46,111 nucleotides of DNA. It comes from JBMOMT01 sp049324835. Lineage in GTDB: Bacteria > Chloroflexota > Anaerolineae > CAYNKW01. The stretch's first letter is position 1, and every line of letters starts with the position of its first letter. The notes beneath the pieces were generated by a model. That model was given only the letters and a program-made list of their open reading frames with translations. It searched no databases and was not told the DNA's origin. A program made the translations under genes and the position numbers. This document shows positions 7,801 to 14,685 of this stretch, in pieces. The stretch covers positions 1-46,111 of the forward strand of contig JBMOMT010000068.1 of assembly GCA_049324835.1 (NCBI GenBank), written 5' to 3'.

Positions 7801-7864
7801 CGACCAGGATGTGGCTGCGCCCCAAAAACCTACCCCTGAAAGACCTCTCTTCCCACTTGGGCAC
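4814..7864 (-). CDS. Chimeric frame: FtsK-type ATPase fragment fused to RHS-repeat protein with C-terminal variable domain
   Basis: A single open frame of 1016 residues from GTG. Residues 1-195 are an FtsK/SpoIIIE-type ATPase: Walker A GGESGSGKST, VAIVDPKQVEF, Walker B LLLLIVDEVTD, then NLSTRIAFRVTTAEHARTS. It then switches to Ig-like/big-domain repeats (SGVDGTRWRIDGGDW and three similar modules, to about 660). The RHS core follows: YYHFNGQRIAMRQG, YLHGDHLGSTSL, YYPYGETRYTAGE, and ARFYAPALGRFLSADT up to the hallmark DPSGHY near 795. The last 220 residues form a variable domain I do not recognise. The ATPase part lacks both a normal beginning and its C-terminal motifs, and a cytoplasmic ATPase cannot sensibly front a secreted RHS protein. 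I therefore take this as a recombination junction near base 7280, or an assembly error. The RHS half is long but has no signal peptide of its own. Confidence 0.8.
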   Translation of the reverse strand: MPKWEERSFRGRFLGRSHILVGGESGSGKSTWLNTMLVALLMAHTPQELQVAIVDPKQVEFQAYAGIPHLFAPIATEVDEAAALTARLLAELDCRRALFAGVLARDLAAYNRVADEPLPLLLLIVDEVTDIALQAGLRSAFYTDLIRLVSKGRAFGLVVVLATQNSKAEVLNTLIRGNLSTRIAFRVTTAEHARTSGVDGTRWRIDGGDWNALGSSSPWSFDVNNPADGSHTVGIYAADVAGNSTQSTPLTRNFNVDNTPPGGSVTINNGAAWTDSRSVTLHLSASDPSPGSGVTQMCFRNDGESWSGWEPYATTRSGWQLRDAEGERTVYVKYRDAAGNESNESSDTIVLDQAPPGDWDGFSPLGWTNNLTPTVSIEVRDLGVGLAVSTAQHRFSTDGGVNWSGWLAASCTGSDGTTFTQTITATVPFGQDSGMLSRVQFRIEDQMGRLGTSGAYTVQINSSAPGGWSNFSPVGWVADHTPTVSVQVRDAAPGLDVGSAVCEYSTDDRQSWNTVSCTCTGSTSTTLTQTITAAAVPFSQDSGTLNWVRFSISDTSGYRGDSDAYPVYIDTTGPEAQISAPRRMTTPTIPITWTASDGAGSGVAGYDVQVRVDPSTLRQAQGSGQGGEWQRLLTDTQATSYEYAGEYGHSYTFRVQATDNVGNPGDWVEATTAVVQVTKYYHFNGQRIAMRQGSVVYYLHGDHLGSTSLATTAAGAVHSRQGYYPYGETRYTAGELPTDFHFTGQRNDATIGLYDYHARFYAPALGRFLSADTIIPNPAAPQSFNRYSYVLGNPLKYTDPSGHYVTELPGGHRPNPPIWQAMRDFLNHPYIKPLWTNPQIGVPVVYGIYREVRGDATEALSLTVDWYFERGDEIRILGDESEITQHLIRDEGVQEARAAFKEGGGKDMVGIDKDAYEHKFDSEFFIETPKAVFNDDWSGSFLGGYYVEFRNQEGYDGPGRLVEVRVINDTGWQSGTRIPFTSHSTRENEPRFSPGPGGTLWQYYTWMEVIYVDETN
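5988..6030. repeat. REP-like repeat inside the RHS coding frame
   Basis: The segment reads CCCTGAGCCCTGAGCTTGTC then GAAGGG twice. On the minus strand it encodes STLRQAQGSGQG in frame, between VRVDP and GEWQRL of an Ig-like module. It is the same repeat type as at 2368-2419 and 3830-3889. Confidence 0.75.
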
Positions 7865-7915
7865 AGCTCAAGGATAATGCTTCGGCTGAGCCGTTCCCTC
7901 TACCTTGTTACATAA

Positions 7916-7947
7916 AAAAGCTCCCGTCCATATGGACGGGAGCTTTT
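7916..7947. terminator. Bidirectional rho-independent terminator
   Basis: A perfect 32-base palindrome, AAAAGCTCCCGTCC at one end and GGACGGGAGCTTTT at the other, gives a 14-bp stem with A and T tracts on both sides. On the minus strand it ends the tRNA-Gly transcript. It also insulates the RHS frame that starts just beyond. Confidence 0.93.
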
Positions 7948-7983
7948 AACAGCCAGCGGGTCTGCCGCCTCAACCGGCCTGAG

Positions 7984-8055
7984 AGCGGGTGGTGGGATTC
8001 GAACCCACGACAACCTGCTTGGGAAGCAGATGCGCTACCACTGCGCCACACCCGC
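7984..8055 (-). tRNA. tRNA-Gly (anticodon CCC)
   Basis: Read on the minus strand the sequence folds as a complete cloverleaf. The acceptor stem pairs GCGGGTG with CACCCGC, the D arm has GCGC/GCGC, the anticodon loop is TTCCCAA (anticodon CCC, reading GGG), and the T arm is GTGGG-TTCGAAT-CCCAC. The discriminator is T and CCA is not encoded. The tRNA has its own promoter upstream and the palindromic terminator downstream, so it is a single-gene unit. Confidence 0.95.
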
Positions 8056-8066
8056 TGACAGGACAG

Positions 8067-8095
8067 ATTATATCACACTCGTTACACTCACGCAA
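8067..8095 (-). promoter_or_regulatory. Promoter of tRNA-Gly
   Basis: On the minus strand TTGCGT (8095-8090), a 17-base spacer and a perfect TATAAT (8072-8067) lie directly upstream of the tRNA, whose first base is 8055. Confidence 0.85.
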
Positions 8096-8151
8096 GTTGT
8101 TCAACCACCATCCCCACTGGCGTATCCCAATTTACGCTCTGGCGGCAGAAT

Positions 8152-8180
8152 TTGCACATTTGACTCATTCGTGTTATAAT
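8152..8180 (+). promoter_or_regulatory. Promoter of the nusA-infB operon
   Basis: TTGCAC (8152-8157), 17 bases, TATAAT (8175-8180). Transcription should begin near 8187, giving a leader of about 100 bases before nusA. The tRNA promoter lies on the other strand just upstream, so the two units diverge. Confidence 0.9.
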
Positions 8181-8210
8181 ATGCACCGCTCGGCTATAGA
8201 AGTTTTTGTC

Positions 8211-8237
8211 GAAAAGTGGGCCCCCCCACTTTTCTTG
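8211..8237 (+). promoter_or_regulatory. Leader hairpin upstream of nusA
   Basis: GAAAAGTGGG pairs with CCCACTTTTC across a four-base C loop (8211-8234), followed by TTG and TTGTCAG. It sits in the leader about 55 bases before the nusA start. It could act as a transcription attenuator or pause site, and NusA is known to influence termination in its own leader in other bacteria. The T tract after it is short, so a terminator function is uncertain. Confidence 0.6.
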
Positions 8238-8290
8238 TTGTCAGGGGAATTTTCGCCGCGCATGCACCACTAGCTCTCAGGAGACGCAAG

Positions 8291-10141
8291 TTGAAAAACC
8301 AGTTCATCATTGCGCTGAATCAGGTCTGCAGCGAACGAAATTTGCCGCAAGAGGTCGTGCTGGAAACCATCGAGGTGGCTCTGGTCTCGGCCTACAAGCG
8401 CAAGTTCGGGTCGCAACCCAACATCGTCGCACGGATCGATCTGGAAAGCGGTCAGTCCCGTATCTACAAGGAAAAGCTGATCGTCTCAGAAGTCGAAGAC
8501 GAACGTTTCCAGATCACGCTGTCAGAAGCCCGAACGCAAGACCCCGAAGTAGAATTGGGCGAGACGATCCTCATCGATAGCACGCCCCATGACTTTGGCC
8601 GCATTGCTGCCCAAACGGCCAAGCAGGTTATCTTGCAGCGCATCCGTGAGGCAGAACGTGATGCTCTGTTCGATAGCTACGCCGACCGCGAGGGGGAGTT
8701 GATCCACGGCACAGTGCAGAGTGTATCGCCACAGGGCGTCACCCTCAACCTGGGCCGTACCGAGGCATCGCTGCCGCCCAACCAGCAGATCCCTAGAGAA
8801 CGGTATCGCGTCAACCAGCGATTACGCGCCTACGTGCTGGAGGTGCGCCGTTCGAATCGTGGGCCACAGATCATCGTTTCTCGCTCGCACCGCAACATGC
8901 TGCGTCGCCTGCTGGAGCTGGAAGTGCCAGAGATCTTTAACGGCATCGTCGAGATCAAAGCCATCGCCCGTGAGGCAGGCTCTCGCTCCAAAGTGGCCGT
9001 GGCCGCCACCCAGGAGGGGGTAGACCCGGTAGGCTCTTGTGTGGGCATGCGCGGTATCCGCATTCAGAACATTGTCAACGAACTGGGCGGTGAAAAGGTC
9101 GATGTGGTGGGCTGGAATGCCGACATGGCGGTTTTTATTGCCAATGCGCTGAGCCCGGCCAGAGTTTCTCAGGTATTGTTGGACGATATTTCCGGTTCGG
9201 GCAAAACGGCTACCGTCATCGTGCCAGACGACCAGTTATCGTTGGCCATCGGTAAAGAGGGCCAGAACGCCCGCCTGGCGGCCAAACTCACCAACTGGCG
9301 CATCGACATCAAGAGCGTTTCCGAAGCCGCCGACGATCTCGTGCGCCGTAAACAGGAGCGCCAGCGTCGCGAGGCGATGGCCTCCAAAGACCTGCTGGCT
9401 ATGGCCGAGGCCATTCTGATGGGCAAAGACCTGACAGACCTGGACGAATTGACCGGCCCGGTGGCCCTCGAAGACCTGGAACTGAGCGCTCGCGTCGTCA
9501 ATTCGCTCCAAGATAACGACATTCTCAGCATCCAGCAGTTGCTCACCTTGCTTCAGAGCGGGGAGGAAAACTTGCTGGCGCTCAGTGGCGTGGGTCCAAA
9601 ATCTGTCCAAGAGATCGTCGACAGCCTGAAAGCCGCCAAACTCTGGCCCCAGCCGGCCGAAACAATCGTTACCCCTCTGCCGGCCGAACAAGAGGCCCCT
9701 GGCCTCAAAGTGATGGCCGAACAAGAGCCGGTAGACGTGGCAGAAGCAGCCAGCGAAGTCCAGGAAGAGATGGAATTGGCTGTGTCCGAAACGCCACAAG
9801 AGGCATTGATCGAAGCCGAGACGCCGGTTGTGGAGCCAGAGGCGCAGACTGTTGAAGCAGAAAAAGTTATCGAGATCGAAGAAGAGCCATCTGTTCTGGA
9901 GACGCCTGAAGAAGACCAGGAATCAAAAGAGACCACCGAGCGTCCTTTTACCATCACCTGGGTCGAAGGCCAGGAAGAAGAGGACGAAGAAGAGGACGAA
10001 GAAGAGATCAAAGAACAATCGCGCAAAAAGAAAAAACACAAACAACAGCGCCTGGTCTACGACGAACAATTGGATCGGATAGTAGCCCGCCGCAAACGCA
10101 AGCCGGGCAGGCATCGCCGAGATTGGGAGGACCCCGAATGA
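8291..10141 (+). CDS. nusA: Transcription termination/antitermination factor NusA
   Basis: About 616 residues. NusA binds RNA polymerase and the nascent RNA, tuning pausing, termination and antitermination. The N-terminal domain begins KNQFIIALNQVCSERNLPQ, followed by an S1 domain (GELIHGTVQSVSPQGVTLNL) and two KH domains (GVDPVGSCVGMRGIRIQN; LSLAIGKEGQNARLAAKL). A helix-hairpin-helix segment follows (LLALSGVGPKSVQEIVD). The chosen start is TTG 8291, with AGGAGA seven bases upstream, because the protein family begins at that point; the frame's earlier ATG at 8216 lies in the leader. After the conserved part there is a tail of about 150 residues that is very acidic and then strongly basic (RKKKKHKQQR). 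The end overlaps ylxR by four bases (ATGA). Confidence 0.95.
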   Translation: MKNQFIIALNQVCSERNLPQEVVLETIEVALVSAYKRKFGSQPNIVARIDLESGQSRIYKEKLIVSEVEDERFQITLSEARTQDPEVELGETILIDSTPHDFGRIAAQTAKQVILQRIREAERDALFDSYADREGELIHGTVQSVSPQGVTLNLGRTEASLPPNQQIPRERYRVNQRLRAYVLEVRRSNRGPQIIVSRSHRNMLRRLLELEVPEIFNGIVEIKAIAREAGSRSKVAVAATQEGVDPVGSCVGMRGIRIQNIVNELGGEKVDVVGWNADMAVFIANALSPARVSQVLLDDISGSGKTATVIVPDDQLSLAIGKEGQNARLAAKLTNWRIDIKSVSEAADDLVRRKQERQRREAMASKDLLAMAEAILMGKDLTDLDELTGPVALEDLELSARVVNSLQDNDILSIQQLLTLLQSGEENLLALSGVGPKSVQEIVDSLKAAKLWPQPAETIVTPLPAEQEAPGLKVMAEQEPVDVAEAASEVQEEMELAVSETPQEALIEAETPVVEPEAQTVEAEKVIEIEEEPSVLETPEEDQESKETTERPFTITWVEGQEEEDEEEDEEEIKEQSRKKKKHKQQRLVYDEQLDRIVARRKRKPGRHRRDWEDPE

Positions 10142-10422
10142 CCCGCCGCAAACACATCCCGCAGCGAACCTGCATTGGCTGCCGGGAAGTGGGCGGCAAA
10201 CGACAGCTCGTTCGTCTGGTGCGCACGCCGGAAGGAAGCGTCGAGGTAGACGAGACGGGCAAGCGCCCAGGGCGGGGAGCGTATCTGCACCGCCAACGCT
10301 CCTGCTGGCAGATGGCCCTGCAAAAACATTTCCTGGAGCGCGCCCTGCGCTTAGAGATGCCTCTGACAGAACAGAACCTGGACGCACTCGAAGCCTTTGC
10401 GCAAACTCTGACCGATGAATAG
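10138..10422 (+). CDS. ylxR: YlxR family RNA-binding protein (DUF448)
   Basis: A 94-residue protein that starts at ATG 10138, inside the nusA stop. It has the family marks PQRTCIGCREVGGKRQL near the start and RPGRGAYLHRQRSCW in the middle. YlxR is a small nucleic-acid-binding protein found between nusA and infB in many bacteria; reports link it to RNase P activity and transcription control. The L7Ae-like gene that often follows it is missing here. The 74-base gap to infB holds a G-rich stretch with inverted GGGG/CCCC that may fold, but no separate gene. Confidence 0.9.
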   Translation: MTRRKHIPQRTCIGCREVGGKRQLVRLVRTPEGSVEVDETGKRPGRGAYLHRQRSCWQMALQKHFLERALRLEMPLTEQNLDALEAFAQTLTDE

Positions 10423-10496
10423 CCGGTGACACCACAGCACGACAATTACTCGCGGGGGGTTCACCCCGAATGTTTGGGGAACAGGGGGAAAAGGTG

Positions 10497-12272
10497 ATGA
10501 GTCAAAGAACGGTCGAGATCCCGGAAGTCATTACCATAAGAGACCTGGCCGAAACGATGGAGATCAGTCCCATCGACGTGATCAAGCAGTTGATGAACCT
10601 GGGCATCATGGCCAACATCAACCAGCCGATCGACTTTGAAACAGCCGCCATCGTGGGCGCCGAGATGGGCTTCGATGTCAAGCTAGAAACGCCCTTTGTG
10701 CCAGAGGCCAAAGACGAAGCCCCTCGGACCCTGCGGCAGCGCATCTACGAAGCCGAAGACCCCGAGAACCTCGTACCTCGCCCGCCGGTGGTGACGGTGT
10801 TGGGCCACGTGGATCACGGCAAGACCAAATTGCTGGATGCCATCCGACACACCAACGTCCAGGAAGGGGAGGCCGGCGGCATCACCCAACACGTGGGCGC
10901 TTACCAGGTCACTGTGGATGCCAAAAAAATCACCTTTCTCGATACCCCCGGCCACGAGGCCTTTACCGCCATGCGCGCCCGCGGCGCAATGGTCACCGAC
11001 ATTGCCGTGCTGGTCATTGCCGCCGACGACGGCGTGATGCCTCAAACCCGAGAGGCCATCGATCACGTGCGAGCCGCCCAGGTGCCCATCATCGTGGCCC
11101 TGAACAAGATCGACCTGCCCTCGGCCAACCCGGAGCGGGTCAAACAGCAGCTCGCCGATGTGGGCCTGTTGGTAGACGACTGGGGCGGCGACGTGATCTG
11201 TGTCGAGGTTTCGGCCAAACAGCAGCTCAACGTCGAAGAGTTGCTGGAAAACATCTTGCTCGTGGCCGAGGTCGAAGAACTCAAAGCCAACCCCAACCGG
11301 TCGGCTGTGGGCACCGTCATCGAAGCTCAGATGGACCGCAGCCGGGGGGTGCTGACGACGCTGCTGGTGCAGAATGGCACACTCAACAGCGGCGACATCC
11401 TCCTGGTGGGCGAGACCTGTGGCCGCGTGCGGGCCATGCACGATGAAAAGGGCCAAAGGATTCAACAGGCGCCGCCCTCATTTCCGGTGGTGGTCATGGG
11501 GCTGTCCAGCGTGCCGGTGGCAGGCGACACGTTCCAGGTGATGGAAGACGAACGCACCGCTCGCGCCATCGTCGAAAAACGGGCAGCAGAGCGAGCCGAG
11601 CGCGAAGCACAACCCACACCGCGCCTGAGCCTGGAAGAGCTCTACGCCCGCTTCCAAAAAGGTGAGATCAAAGAACTCAACGTCATTCTCAAAGCCGACG
11701 TCCAGGGCTCTCTCGAGCCTATCGTCGATTCGTTGACCAAACTGGGCAACCAGGACCTCAAGATCAAAATCCTGCGCCAGGACACCGGCAACATCACCGA
11801 GTCGGATATCATGCTGGCGGTGGCTTCAGAAGCCATCATCCTCGGCTTTAACGTCGAAGTCGATACCGCCGCCCGGCGGGCTGCCGACGCCGGGCGGGTG
11901 GATATTCGCCAGTACAACATCATCTACAAGCTGATCGAAGACATGGACAAGGCCCTCAAGGGCTTGTTGGAACCCGAGTACCAGGACGTGCTCACCGGCC
12001 ACGCCGAAGTTCGCGCCGTCTTTGCTATCTCTCGCATCGGGCAGGTAGCCGGGCTCTATATCACCGACGGCGTCGTGGCCCGCAACTCGCTGGTCAAGGT
12101 GCATCGCGGTGACAAGACGGTTTTTAATGGCCGGATATCGTCTCTCAAACGTTTCACCGAAGACGTCCGAGAAGTGCGAGCGGGCTTTGAATGTGGTCTC
12201 TCGTTGGAAGGGTTCAGAGACTTTGCCGAGGGAGATGTCCTGGAGTTTTACCAAAAACAGCGGGTGAACTAG
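10497..12272 (+). CDS. infB: Translation initiation factor IF-2
   Basis: A 591-residue protein, short for the family because the long variable N-terminal region is absent. It has the IF2-N domain (ITIRDLAETMEISPIDVIKQ) then the GTPase domain with GHVDHGKTKLLD, DTPGHEAFTAMRARG and NKID motifs, followed by the beta-barrel and fMet-tRNA binding domains. The P-loop has Lys rather than Ser or Thr after GKT. IF-2 brings initiator tRNA to the 30S subunit and promotes subunit joining. The start is ATG 10497, preceded by GGGGGAAAAGG; a frame ATG at 10470 lies before that site and is less likely. The rbfA start follows the stop directly. Confidence 0.97.
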   Translation: MSQRTVEIPEVITIRDLAETMEISPIDVIKQLMNLGIMANINQPIDFETAAIVGAEMGFDVKLETPFVPEAKDEAPRTLRQRIYEAEDPENLVPRPPVVTVLGHVDHGKTKLLDAIRHTNVQEGEAGGITQHVGAYQVTVDAKKITFLDTPGHEAFTAMRARGAMVTDIAVLVIAADDGVMPQTREAIDHVRAAQVPIIVALNKIDLPSANPERVKQQLADVGLLVDDWGGDVICVEVSAKQQLNVEELLENILLVAEVEELKANPNRSAVGTVIEAQMDRSRGVLTTLLVQNGTLNSGDILLVGETCGRVRAMHDEKGQRIQQAPPSFPVVVMGLSSVPVAGDTFQVMEDERTARAIVEKRAAERAEREAQPTPRLSLEELYARFQKGEIKELNVILKADVQGSLEPIVDSLTKLGNQDLKIKILRQDTGNITESDIMLAVASEAIILGFNVEVDTAARRAADAGRVDIRQYNIIYKLIEDMDKALKGLLEPEYQDVLTGHAEVRAVFAISRIGQVAGLYITDGVVARNSLVKVHRGDKTVFNGRISSLKRFTEDVREVRAGFECGLSLEGFRDFAEGDVLEFYQKQRVN

Positions 12273-12647
12273 ATGGCACGCCGTCGGGTAAAACGGTTCA
12301 ACGAACTGCTCCGCCAGGAACTGAGCACCTTGCTGCGGCGACGGGTCCGAGACCCCCGCCTGTCATCGGTGATCGTCACCGAGGTCGATCTGACCGCCGA
12401 TCTACGCATCGCGCGGGTGTACGTGAGCCTGCTGGATGAAGATCCAGAAACAAGACAGGCCATATTGCAGGGCCTGGAAGGGGCAGCCGGTTTCTTGCGC
12501 CGGGAACTGGCCCAACTCTTGCAGGTGCGCCACACACCGGAATTGGTCTTTCGACTGGACGAATCGGCCCAATATGGCGCGCACATCGATCGGCTGCTGG
12601 ACCAGATTCAACAGCAGGACACAGGCTCGGAACCGGAGCCGGTCTGA
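12273..12647 (+). CDS. rbfA: Ribosome-binding factor A
   Basis: A 124-residue protein with the RbfA KH-like fold: RRVKRFNELLRQELSTLLRR, DPRLSSVIVTEVDLTADLRIA and GFLRRELAQLLQVRHTPEL followed by F-LDES. RbfA binds the 30S subunit late in its assembly, near the 16S rRNA 5' helix, and is needed for maturation and cold tolerance. The start ATG is immediately after the infB stop with no gap, so translation is probably coupled. The order nusA-ylxR-infB-rbfA is the normal one. Confidence 0.95.
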   Translation: MARRRVKRFNELLRQELSTLLRRRVRDPRLSSVIVTEVDLTADLRIARVYVSLLDEDPETRQAILQGLEGAAGFLRRELAQLLQVRHTPELVFRLDESAQYGAHIDRLLDQIQQQDTGSEPEPV

Positions 12648-12671
12648 AGGACCGGCGACTGTTCCGGACGT

Positions 12672-12726
12672 CACATCCCATCTGTTGGATGTGCGGTTGC
12701 CAGGCCCACTGTTCTGGCTGGCAACC
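12672..12726 (+). other. Two intercistronic hairpins between rbfA and the DHH gene
   Basis: CACATCC pairs with GGATGTG (12672-12678 with 12687-12693). GGTTGCCAG pairs with CTGGCAACC (12695-12703 with 12718-12726). They occupy most of the 103-base gap, the longest in the operon apart from its leader. No T tract follows, so they are more likely an RNA processing or stability element than a terminator. Confidence 0.55.
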
Positions 12727-12750
12727 CGGAACCCTGTTGAGGTAACGCCC

Positions 12751-13725
12751 ATGAGTCACAAACAACAGATCGCCTGGCAACTTCAACAGGCGGAACGACC
12801 GTTGCTCATTTGCCACTATTCTCCCGATGGCGACGCGCTGGGTTCGCTGCTGGGCCTGGGCCTGGCCCTGCAACGAAAGGGCAAACAACCGCACATGGTC
12901 TGTGAAGACCCGCCGCCGCCCACCTACGATTTCCTGCCCGGCGCGGATCAGATCCACCTTCAGCCCAACGGCGAGTACGATCTGGTGGTGAGCCTCGATT
13001 GCAGCGACACCCGTCGTATGGGCGCGCCTTACCGAAAACTCGTGGAGCAGCAGCCTGCCCTGCCCCTGCTCAACATCGATCATCACACCACCAACCTGAA
13101 CTTTGGCACTCTCAACTGGATCGATGACCAGGCCGTGGCAACCGCCGAGATGATCCTGGAGCTGATCCAGACCATGGCCCTCACGCTGGATACCGACATC
13201 GCCACCTGCCTGCTCACCGGCATCGTCACCGATACGCGCGGCTTTCGAACCTCCAACGTCTCGCCGCGCGTCATGAACGCTGCCATCCACCTCATGGAAG
13301 CCGGCGCCGACCTGGCGCGCATCAACCATCTGGTCTTCAGCCGTCGCCCCCTGTCGGCTGTGCGCCTCTGGAAGTTGGCCCTGGACAACTTTCAACAGGA
13401 CGGACGCATCATCTGGAGCGTGATCAGCCGCGAGATGCAAACCCAGAGCCAGTCTGAGCGTGATGGCGACGCCGGCCTGGTTAGCTTTTTGGGCGACGTC
13501 AACGAGGCCGACATCGCCGTGGTGTTCACCGAGCGGCAAAACGGCGAGATCGATGTGGGCATACGCGCCCACAGCGGCTGGAACGTGGCCCAGGTGGCGC
13601 TGGCGCTGGGCGGCGGCGGTCATCCTCAGGCTGCCGGCTGCACCCTCCAAACCTCCCTGGAGGAAGCCATCCGGGTGGTGCTGCCGGCCCTCCAGGCTGC
13701 CTGGCGAGAGCAAGCGGATCGTTGA
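12751..13725 (+). CDS. DHH/DHHA1 phosphoesterase (NrnA-like)
   Basis: A 324-residue protein with the DHH superfamily layout: CHYSPDGDALGS (metal site), VSLDCSDTRRMG, LNIDHHTTN (the DHH motif), then LLTGIVTDTRGFR, and C-terminal DHHA1 with GGGGHPQAAG. Proteins of this type are oligoribonucleases that degrade nano-RNA and dephosphorylate pAp, and some cleave cyclic-di-AMP-derived pApA. The position between rbfA and truB is usual for nrnA-like genes in this operon. All metal-binding residues seem present. The start is ATG 12751; the upstream part of the frame is out of the family. Confidence 0.92.
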   Translation: MSHKQQIAWQLQQAERPLLICHYSPDGDALGSLLGLGLALQRKGKQPHMVCEDPPPPTYDFLPGADQIHLQPNGEYDLVVSLDCSDTRRMGAPYRKLVEQQPALPLLNIDHHTTNLNFGTLNWIDDQAVATAEMILELIQTMALTLDTDIATCLLTGIVTDTRGFRTSNVSPRVMNAAIHLMEAGADLARINHLVFSRRPLSAVRLWKLALDNFQQDGRIIWSVISREMQTQSQSERDGDAGLVSFLGDVNEADIAVVFTERQNGEIDVGIRAHSGWNVAQVALALGGGGHPQAAGCTLQTSLEEAIRVVLPALQAAWREQADR

Positions 13726-13728
13726 ACA

Positions 13729-14661
13729 GTGAGCCACAAAAGATATCCCCCACGCCCCGAACTGACCGGTATCCTGAACATCAACAAGCCCAAAGGCCCG
13801 AGCTCACACGACGTGGTCGATGCCATCCGTCGCGCTGCCCGCGTGCGCCGTGTGGGTCACGCCGGCACGTTGGATCCGCTGGCAACCGGCGTGCTGCTCG
13901 TCTGCCTGGACCAGGCCACCCGCGTTTCCCAATACCTCATGGACTCGATCAAAGTCTACCACGCCCGCATCCGTTTGGGCCAGACCACCAACACCGACGA
14001 CGCCGAGGGCCAGATCGTCGCTCAAACCCCCTTGCCAGACCACCTCGAACCCAGCCACATCCGGCAGGCGCTGGCCGACTTTGTCGGCCAGATCGAACAG
14101 GTGCCGCCGCAGTACGCGGCCATCAAAAAAAACGGCGCCCCGCTATACAAGCTGGCCCGGCAGGGCGTGGCGGTCGAGCTTCCCCCGCGCCAGGTGACCA
14201 TCCATACCATCGATCTACTCGAATGGCAGCCGCCGCATCTCGTCATCGACATCCGGTGCGGCCCCGGCACCTACGTCCGCGCCCTGGCCCGCGATCTGGG
14301 CGCACGGCTGGGGTGTGGTGGGCACCTCAGCGAGCTGGTGCGCACCCAAAGCGGCCACTTTGCCGTACAAGACGCCATCGAGCTGGATGATGCACTCGGT
14401 CGCCTGCGACAGCCAGACACCGGCCTGGAAAACATGCTCCACCCGATCGACGCCGCGCTGGCCGATCTACCTTGCCTGAGGGTCGATGCCGAAACCGAGA
14501 AACGTCTGCGCCAGGGCCAACAGATCCACGGCCCGGCAGCCACAGCGGTCGAGCAGCGACGCGTTTACGGCCCGGATGGTGTCCTGATAGCCATCGTACA
14601 GTACCACGCCCGCACCGGGCTGTGGCAACCCCATGCCGTTTTTGACCTGCGCCCATCGTGA
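13729..14661 (+). CDS. truB: tRNA pseudouridine(55) synthase TruB
   Basis: A 310-residue protein that starts at GTG 13729, three bases after the previous stop. It has the TruB signatures GILNINKPKGPSSHDVV and GHAGTLDPLATGVL with the catalytic Asp, plus YAAIKKNGAPLYKLAR and CGPGTYVRALARDLG. A PUA-type C-terminal region follows. TruB makes pseudouridine 55 in the T loop of tRNAs and aids tRNA folding. It is followed closely by ribF, as in most bacteria. Confidence 0.96.
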   Translation: MSHKRYPPRPELTGILNINKPKGPSSHDVVDAIRRAARVRRVGHAGTLDPLATGVLLVCLDQATRVSQYLMDSIKVYHARIRLGQTTNTDDAEGQIVAQTPLPDHLEPSHIRQALADFVGQIEQVPPQYAAIKKNGAPLYKLARQGVAVELPPRQVTIHTIDLLEWQPPHLVIDIRCGPGTYVRALARDLGARLGCGGHLSELVRTQSGHFAVQDAIELDDALGRLRQPDTGLENMLHPIDAALADLPCLRVDAETEKRLRQGQQIHGPAATAVEQRRVYGPDGVLIAIVQYHARTGLWQPHAVFDLRPS

Positions 14662-14685
14662 CAGGCGCACAGATGCAGGCCATAT

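Noticed and set aside
7989..8273. Open frame beginning VGFEPTTTCLGSRCATTAPH
   Set aside because: It is the translation of the tRNA-Gly gene's opposite strand, a well-known false gene pattern.
12376..13737. A 453-residue frame antisense to rbfA and the DHH gene
   Set aside because: It spans two real genes and their gap on the other strand, has no ribosome site and no recognisable domain.
14662..14685. FMN riboswitch before ribF
   Set aside because: The gap is only 24 bases and has none of the conserved RFN element.
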